Below are positions 6,726 to 12,398 of a stretch of 12,398 nt of DNA, one piece after another. The DNA lies in contig JAJZVM010000117.1 in NCBI GenBank assembly GCA_021845645.1, positions 1 through 12,398 on the forward strand. Direction: 5' to 3'. A program made the translations under genes and the position numbers. How positions within the stretch are numbered: the first letter of the stretch is position 1; each line of letters starts with the position of its first letter. The notes under the pieces were generated by a model, which saw only the letters and a program-made list of their open reading frames with translations, was not told where the DNA came from and ran no database searches. The stretch is from Bacillota bacterium (GTDB taxonomy: Bacteria; Bacillota_E; JAJZYS01; JAJYTV01).

Positions 6726-7976
6726 GTGGATCTCCAGCGCCCGCGCGGCACCCAGGACATCCTGCCGGCCGAGACGCCGATCTGGCACCGCGTCGAGGGC
6801 GCCGCACATCGGGTGGCCCAGTCCTACGGCTACAGAGAGATCCGCACGCCGGTCTTCGAGCACGCGGAGGTCTTCCGGCACGGGGTCGGCGACGCGACGG
6901 ACATCGTGGAGAAGGAGATGTACGAGTTCGAGGATCGCGGCGGGCGTACGCTTGTCCTGCGACCCGAGAGCACGGCGGCGGTGGCGCGCGCCCTGCAGCA
7001 GGCCTCCCTTCTCTCTGAGCCACCGGTACGGGTCTATTACATACAGTCCCACTTCCGCTATGAGCGACCGCAGTCAGGGCGCCTGCGCCAGCACACCCAG
7101 TTCGGCGTGGAAGCCTGGGGCGTACCGGGCCCCCTGGCCGATGCCGAGGTCATCGCTCTGGCCGGAAGCTTTCTTTCGGAGCTGGGGCTCACCGGCCTGG
7201 TCGTACGTCTCAACTCGCTCGGCTGCGACGTGTGCCGCCCGCGCTATCGCGAGGCCCTCGTCACATTCTTGCAATCCCACCGCGACGAGCTCTGCGGGGA
7301 CTGCCAGCGGCGGATCGAGCGCAACCCGCTGCGCGTGCTGGACTGCAAGGTTCCCAGCTGCCAGGCGGTCGTCCGGCAGGGACCGAAGCCCCTCGAGTAC
7401 CTCTGTGCAGACTGCCAGCAGCACCTCATTGGCGTCGAGACGGCGCTCTCGGCGCTGGGTATCACGTTCGCCCGCGACGGCTCGCTCGTGCGCGGCCTGG
7501 ACTACTACAGCCGGACCGTGTTCGAGATCGGCTACGAAAAGCTCGGCGCCCAGTCCACAGTCTGCGGCGGCGGACGCTACGACGGGCTGCTGCAGTCGCT
7601 CGGCGGCAAGCCCCAGCCAGCGGTCGGGTTCGGCCTCGGCCTCGAGCGACTGCTCCTCACGCTCGAGGCCGAGGGACTCCTGCCCCCTGCAGAAGCGACG
7701 ATAGACGCTTTTGTCGCCTATCTCGGACCTGAACTCGGCCCGGAGGCCATGCGCATCGCCAATCTGCTGCGCTCCGCGGGCCACAGGATCGAGATGGAAG
7801 CGCTCGGGCGGAGCCTCAAGGCACAGCTCAGGCGGGCCCAGAAACTGTCGGCGACCTACACGGTGATCCTTGGTCCGCAGGAGTTCGCGCGGGGCGTCGC
7901 CGTTCTGCGAAATATGGAGACCTCCGCGCAGGCGGAGGTGCCGATCCAGGACCTGCCACGGCTCATCGAGCATTAG
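6726..7976 (+). CDS. hisS: Histidyl-tRNA synthetase
   Basis: This cytoplasmic class II synthetase charges tRNA-His with histidine. The 416-residue length is normal for the family. The N-terminus RPRGTQDILP at 5-14 matches the conserved family opening. LRPESTAAVARA is at 78-89 (commonly LRPEGT; Ser replaces Gly here). Motif 2 is at about 110-129 (FRYERPQSGRLRQHTQFGVE), the histidine-specific RGLDYYSRTVFEI box at about 256-268 includes Arg256, and motif 3 with Arg308 is at about 299-309. A cysteine-rich insertion (CDVC, CGDC, CADC) lies between motif 2 and the histidine-specific box. I chose GTG 6726 because the promoter just upstream starts RNA near 6699 and AAAGGACAGGTGG precedes this codon; in-frame ATG 6696 and GTG 6717 are less likely. 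It forms an operon with aspS, 40 bases downstream. Confidence 0.97.
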   Translation: MDLQRPRGTQDILPAETPIWHRVEGAAHRVAQSYGYREIRTPVFEHAEVFRHGVGDATDIVEKEMYEFEDRGGRTLVLRPESTAAVARALQQASLLSEPPVRVYYIQSHFRYERPQSGRLRQHTQFGVEAWGVPGPLADAEVIALAGSFLSELGLTGLVVRLNSLGCDVCRPRYREALVTFLQSHRDELCGDCQRRIERNPLRVLDCKVPSCQAVVRQGPKPLEYLCADCQQHLIGVETALSALGITFARDGSLVRGLDYYSRTVFEIGYEKLGAQSTVCGGGRYDGLLQSLGGKPQPAVGFGLGLERLLLTLEAEGLLPPAEATIDAFVAYLGPELGPEAMRIANLLRSAGHRIEMEALGRSLKAQLRRAQKLSATYTVILGPQEFARGVAVLRNMETSAQAEVPIQDLPRLIEH

Positions 7977-8016
7977 TTCGCAAGTGCCCGAAACGCGGAA
8001 AGGGGTCGCCCTAAAC

Positions 8017-9770
<1,754 letters not shown>

Positions 9771-9774
<4 letters not shown>

Positions 9775-10103
9775 CGAACAGCTGTAGGTATCAACAGGTC
9801 GACTACGCCGATCACGAACGCGGCAAGCAGGGCGCCGATGGCCGAGACGTGCATCCCTGGCACGACGAACTGCACGAGCCAGATCACGACGGCGGAGACC
9901 AGGAAGCCGACAATCCCCCGGCCATAGGTCGAGTTGCGGCGACCCAGCGCGAGTTCGATCAGGTAGCTGACGCCCGCGATGACCAGTGCCGCCACCAGTG
10001 CCTCGCCGAACGTCAGATGGCTGAAGCCGGGCACGATGTAGCCGACCAGCATCAAGACGATCGCTGCAACGATGAAACGGACGACAGTGCCCATGAAGCG
10101 CAT
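9771..10103 (-). CDS. Small four-helix membrane protein, phage-holin-like family (PF04020 type)
   Basis: The 110-residue product has four hydrophobic segments (about 8-24, 34-52, 62-80, 87-106) and almost no soluble part. It shows an internal repeat: VGYIVPGF followed by a Gly-Ala-Leu helix in the first half, and VQFVVPGM followed by the same kind of helix in the second. This matches the family commonly annotated as phage holin family protein (four-TMS, YvlD-like), which is chromosomal in many bacteria and mostly of unknown role; there is no phage context here. The start at 10103 has GGAGG seven bases upstream; an ATG three codons in is possible, and a longer form starting at 10169 has no support. 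Its stop codon overlaps that of aspS. An inverted repeat surrounds its ribosome binding site. Confidence 0.8.
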
Positions 10104-10129
10104 GCCGACACCTCCGCGACTAGTGTCGG
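10104..10129 (-). promoter_or_regulatory. Hairpin enclosing the ribosome binding site of the holin-like gene
   Basis: Read on the minus strand, CCGACAC (10129-10123) and GTGTCGG (10111-10105) form a perfect 7-bp stem with an 11-base loop. GGAGG (10115-10111) lies in the loop and the first stem base, and the ATG begins one base after the stem. Such an arrangement could reduce ribosome access, and is seen here directly; a regulatory role is inference. Confidence 0.45.
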
Positions 10130-10204
10130 GAGCGAAAGCCAAGGCTATGCGCCCATTGCGCCTGAGCACGGCTTCGCACGGCGCGTCAAGGCCCGGACGG
10201 TGCT

Positions 10205-10233
10205 TTGAACCGCGCGACGGGCCGTGCTATACT
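10205..10233 (+). promoter_or_regulatory. Extended -10 sigma-A type promoter for the 6S-like RNA
   Basis: TTGAAC (10205-10210), a 17-base spacer and TATACT (10228-10233) preceded by TGC form a strong extended -10 promoter. The start point would be near 10240. No open reading frame with a ribosome binding site follows, and an intrinsic terminator lies about 190 bases downstream, so the promoter fits a small stable RNA. Confidence 0.75.
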
Positions 10234-10239
10234 GCCGAA

Positions 10240-10426
10240 GCAGCCACCCGACCATGTGCGACCCCTTTAGAGCAGTTTTGAGCCAACACCTAAACTGCGG
10301 GAGCCTGGATTCTTGAGGCGGGAAGGCATGCCCCCCGTGTTTGGGGGAGCCTCGATGTCCCGAGACCGGCACCCACCTGCCTGAGGCAGGTTCAAAACGC
10401 AAGCGGGAACGGCATGGTGGGGTCTT
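10240..10426 (+). ncRNA. ssrS: 6S RNA (RNA polymerase regulator)
   Basis: The predicted transcript of about 187 bases has the 6S shape. A closing stem pairs 10246-10256 with 10413-10423 (ACCATG/CATGGT and ACCC/GGGT, one mismatch). A second stem pairs 10275-10284 with 10389-10398 (GTTTTGAGCC/GGTTCAAAAC). A large central bubble follows, whose 5' strand is AACACCTAAACTG, and then a long terminal arm from about 10298 to 10362, including GAGGC/GCCTC and CCCCC/GGGGG. A small hairpin on the 3' side of the bubble, ACCTGCC-TGA-GGCAGGT (10375-10391), competes with the second stem, as in other 6S RNAs. 6S RNA mimics an open promoter, binds housekeeping RNA polymerase holoenzyme and serves as template for short product RNAs. 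A position next to aspS is known for 6S-1 in Bacillus. Ends are approximate. A cis-acting leader of ltaE is the main alternative. Confidence 0.8.
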
Positions 10427-10459
10427 AGGAACCTCCGCGCGAGCGGAGGTTCTTCGTTT
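10427..10459 (+). terminator. Intrinsic terminator after the 6S-like RNA
   Basis: AACCTCCGC (10430-10438) pairs perfectly with GCGGAGGTT (10443-10451) around a GCGA (GNRA) tetraloop. Three more pairs, including one G-U, extend the stem to 10427/10454. The 3' side runs into CTTCGTTT. It separates the RNA gene from ltaE, whose ribosome binding site begins at 10476. Confidence 0.8.
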
Positions 10460-10492
10460 GCAGGCGCGAATGACTGGAGAGGAGGGATCGCC

Positions 10493-11512
10493 TTGATCGA
10501 CCTGCGCAGCGACACTGTGACGAAACCGACCGATGAGATGCGTCAGGCCATGGCGACGGCCGAGGTAGGAGACGATGTCTGGGGAGACGACCCGACCGTC
10601 AACCGCCTGGAGCAGGTGGCCGCCGAATGGCTCGGCAAGGAGGCGGCCCTCTTCGTGGCCAGCGGCACGATGGGCAACCAGGTCGCCGTAATGACCCACT
10701 GCAGCCCTGGGGACGAGGTTTTCGTGGAAGGCGAGGCACATGTGTACTGGTACGAGGTGGGCGGCATCGCGCGCCTTGCCGGTGCGCAGCCGCGGCCGAT
10801 ATTGACGCCCGACGGCCTGCTCACCCCGGACCTCGTGCAGGCGTCTCTGCGCGAGGAGAACATCCACTATCCCGTGCCCAGGCTTCTCTGCATCGAGAAC
10901 ACGCACAACCGCGCAGGCGGCAAGGTGCTGCCTCTGCCCGCCTACAAAGCGGTGGTGGACAAGGCCCACGAACGCGGCCTCAAAGTGCATCTCGACGGCG
11001 CCCGGCTGGCCAACGCGGCGGTCGCGCAGGGGATCTCGCCACGCGAGGCGGCAGCGGGCGCGGACAGCGTGATGTGCTGCCTCTCCAAGGGGCTCTGCGC
11101 GCCGGTCGGCTCCGTGCTGGCCGGCTCGCGCGAATTCATCGCGACAGCCCGCCGCAACCGCAAGGTTCTGGGTGGCGGCATGCGCCAGGCCGGCATCCTC
11201 GCGGCCGCCGGACTCATTGCGATCGAACGGATGGTAGAGCGTCTGCGGGAGGACCACGCGCTCGCGCAGGCGATCGCGGCCGCGCTTCACGATGTGCCCC
11301 ACGTCACCTGCGACCCCAACAAGGTCGAGACCAACATGGTGCAGGTGGACCTCGACCGGCCGGCGTCTCCCGTGCTCGACGCCCTGGCCCGCGAGGGCCT
11401 GCTCTGCGGAGCGTCCGGCCCTACGCGCATCCGCCTCGTGACCCATCGCGATGCTTCGGGCACGCGCCCCGAGGAGGTCGCGCGGGCCTTTCGCGCAGCG
11501 CTCGCCGGCTGA
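10493..11512 (+). CDS. ltaE: Low-specificity L-threonine aldolase
   Basis: This PLP enzyme (fold type I, cytoplasmic) cleaves L-threonine and L-allo-threonine to glycine and acetaldehyde. The 339-residue length and the opening MIDLRSDTVTKPT are typical, as are GDDVWGDDPTVNRLE at 26-40, SGTMGNQ at 57-63, HLDGARLANA at 166-175 with the PLP-contacting Asp168, and CLSKGLCAPVGS at 196-207 with Lys199 as the Schiff-base lysine. GGGMRQAGILAAAG further on is also a family block. The TTG start has a very strong GGAGAGGAGGG (10476-10486). Only 33 bases lie between the 6S-like terminator and the start, so no separate promoter is apparent; expression probably relies on read-through or on a promoter inside the RNA gene. 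It converges with the rrf2 gene. Confidence 0.95.
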   Translation: MIDLRSDTVTKPTDEMRQAMATAEVGDDVWGDDPTVNRLEQVAAEWLGKEAALFVASGTMGNQVAVMTHCSPGDEVFVEGEAHVYWYEVGGIARLAGAQPRPILTPDGLLTPDLVQASLREENIHYPVPRLLCIENTHNRAGGKVLPLPAYKAVVDKAHERGLKVHLDGARLANAAVAQGISPREAAAGADSVMCCLSKGLCAPVGSVLAGSREFIATARRNRKVLGGGMRQAGILAAAGLIAIERMVERLREDHALAQAIAAALHDVPHVTCDPNKVETNMVQVDLDRPASPVLDALAREGLLCGASGPTRIRLVTHRDASGTRPEEVARAFRAALAG

Positions 11513-11737
11513 GGCGTTCCGTCCGCAGACCCTCGCCAGGGCCACCGCGGCCTGACGCCCGCTTCGACAAGTTCCCCGTGCGCAGAGCCTCGACACGCGC
11601 TGCGCCTCCTGTCCCACGCCGATGCCAGCCCCTGCGGGCGCCGGCGACAGCCGAAGCAACCGGCCAAGGTCCCGCCGGACAGCCTGACGCACCTCTTCGA
11701 GGGCACGCGGCACCCGTGATCGTGCGCGAGAAAGTTG

Positions 11738-11766
11738 CATGGCCGCGGCGCTCTGCCGCGGCCATG
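11738..11766 (-). terminator. Perfect 12-bp inverted repeat between convergent genes
   Basis: CATGGCCGCGGC (11738-11749) is the exact reverse complement of 11755-11766, with the five-base loop GCTCT, and two G-U pairs extend the left end. Read on the minus strand it lies 16 bases after the rrf2 stop and is followed by CAACTTTCTC, a modest T tract, so it is best seen as the terminator of the Rieske-rrf2 unit. On the plus strand it could also stop transcripts from ltaE, about 225 bases upstream, but no T tract follows there. The rest of the 269-base spacer shows no gene I can support. Confidence 0.6.
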
Positions 11767-11781
11767 TGCCCTAGTCTCGGG

Positions 11782-12201
11782 TCAGGACGAGACCGGCTCG
11801 GCGGCGGCCTCCGCCAGGGACATCTGGCCGAGCGTGTCCTCGATCGAGTTCTGCAAACGCTGCCAGACCCTGCGGGTGTAGCAGCGGTCCTGTTTGCCGC
11901 AGCCTGGCTCATCGCCCTCGACGAGGCAGTCGTAGGGCGCCAAGGAGCCTTCGAGCAGGCGCACCAGATCTCCGACGCGGATGTCCTCGGCGGACCGCGC
12001 CAAGCGATAGCCTCCCTTCGCGCCGCGCACGCTGACAACGAAGCCCGCCCGCCTCAGTTCGACAAAGATCTGCTCGAGATATTGCTCCGAAATCCCCTCG
12101 TCCTCCGCGATCACCCGCAGTGGCACGGGCCGGTCCCCTTCGCGGTGCACGAGCGACACCAGCGCCCGCAAGCCGTACTCGCTGCGCGTGCTCAGTCGCA
12201 T
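11782..12201 (-). CDS. Rrf2-family transcriptional regulator (IscR/CymR-like)
   Basis: The 139-residue protein opens MRLSTRSEYGLRAL, the standard Rrf2 start. A winged helix-turn-helix follows at about 26-60 (ISEQYLEQIFVELRRAGFVVSVRG) with the wing KGGYRLAR at 62-69. The C-terminal part has Cys92, Cys101 and Cys107, a three-cysteine set at the position where IscR, NsrR and RsrR bind an iron-sulfur cluster. CymR-type members lack this set, so a cluster- or redox-sensing role is more likely. ATG 12201 has GGGGGGAG five bases upstream; the in-frame start at 12258 would overlap the upstream gene and lacks support. It follows the Rieske gene by 19 bases and is probably in its operon, possibly regulating it. 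In many Bacillota an Rrf2 gene in this neighbourhood precedes a cysteine desulfurase; none is in view. Confidence 0.92.
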   Translation of the reverse strand: MRLSTRSEYGLRALVSLVHREGDRPVPLRVIAEDEGISEQYLEQIFVELRRAGFVVSVRGAKGGYRLARSAEDIRVGDLVRLLEGSLAPYDCLVEGDEPGCGKQDRCYTRRVWQRLQNSIEDTLGQMSLAEAAAEPVSS

Positions 12202-12220
12202 GGCGCTCCCCCCTCGCTCC

Positions 12221-12398
12221 CTAGTCGTAATCCTCGTCCTCGTCCGCTTCGTAGCCAACCAGGATATTCCCGGCCTCGACGCGTACCGGATGCACCGTCA
12301 CGGCCTCCACGACAGGCAGGTGGACAGGCCTGCCTGTCGGGATGTCGAATTGTCCGCCGTGCAGAGGACAGGTGACGATGCGGCCATGCACCTTGCCC
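12221..12398 (-). CDS. Rieske [2Fe-2S] ferredoxin-like protein, C-terminal part
   Basis: The gene is cut by the right window edge; 58 C-terminal residues are visible. They contain the second Rieske cluster box TCPLHGG (Cys and His ligands), followed by QFDIPTGRPV and the strands VHPVRVEAGNILVGYE, the pattern of small soluble Rieske ferredoxins and NirD-like subunits. The first C-x-H box must lie beyond the window. The product ends in an acidic tail rich in Asp and Glu (EADEDEDYD). It is 19 bases upstream of the rrf2 gene on the same strand. It carries electrons to an unidentified oxygenase or reductase (family knowledge). Confidence 0.88.
   Translation of the reverse strand, partial: GKVHGRIVTCPLHGGQFDIPTGRPVHLPVVEAVTVHPVRVEAGNILVGYEADEDEDYD

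Noticed and set aside
10240..10460. Glycine riboswitch or T-box controlling ltaE
   Set aside because: Neither the glycine aptamer core nor a TGGNACCGCG element is present, while the overall stems and central bubble fit 6S RNA.
10145..11740. 531-codon minus-strand open frame over the 6S-like RNA and ltaE
   Set aside because: Most of it is antisense to ltaE, and the product has no motifs; the ltaE assignment is certain.
10627..12375. 582-codon plus-strand open frame over ltaE and the rrf2 and Rieske genes
   Set aside because: It runs out of frame through ltaE and antisense through two clear genes; its product is Arg/Pro-rich and motif-free.

Overview
The window is high-GC bacterial DNA (roughly two thirds G+C by eye), densely coded, with frequent TTG/GTG starts behind strong purine-rich ribosome binding sites. 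Three things suggest a high-GC member of the Bacillota or a related Gram-positive-like lineage: the hisS-aspS pair, a 6S-like RNA just after aspS, and an Rrf2 regulator nearby. This taxonomic call is an inference; no rRNA or other strong marker is present.

Left part (1-1397): the 3' end of an Asp-box beta-propeller protein, then a two-gene unit of a minimal AraC-type regulator and a VOC (glyoxalase/bleomycin-resistance fold) protein. A 416-base gap (1398-1813) follows, with no convincing gene but with a perfect 13-bp hairpin.

Middle-left (1814-6114): a tight three-gene operon. The first gene is a PrsW-type glutamic intramembrane protease with a zinc ribbon at each end. The next two encode large polytopic membrane proteins of no recognised family that are divergent tandem paralogues. 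This is the part of the window most likely to hold an undescribed system.

Middle-right (6115-9774): a 611-base gap ending in a near-consensus sigma-A promoter, then hisS and aspS. The AspRS has the His/Gly pair associated with non-discriminating enzymes, which would imply tRNA-dependent asparagine synthesis by GatCAB.

Right part (9771-12398): a small four-helix membrane protein of the phage-holin-like (PF04020-type) family converges on aspS, the two stop codons sharing a CTAG. Divergent from it is a promoter for a 6S-like RNA with a clear intrinsic terminator. Low-specificity L-threonine aldolase (ltaE) starts 33 bases after that terminator. On the minus strand, a Rieske [2Fe-2S] protein (cut by the window edge) and an Rrf2/IscR-type regulator with three cysteines form a pair. 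That pair converges on ltaE across a perfect 12-bp inverted repeat.
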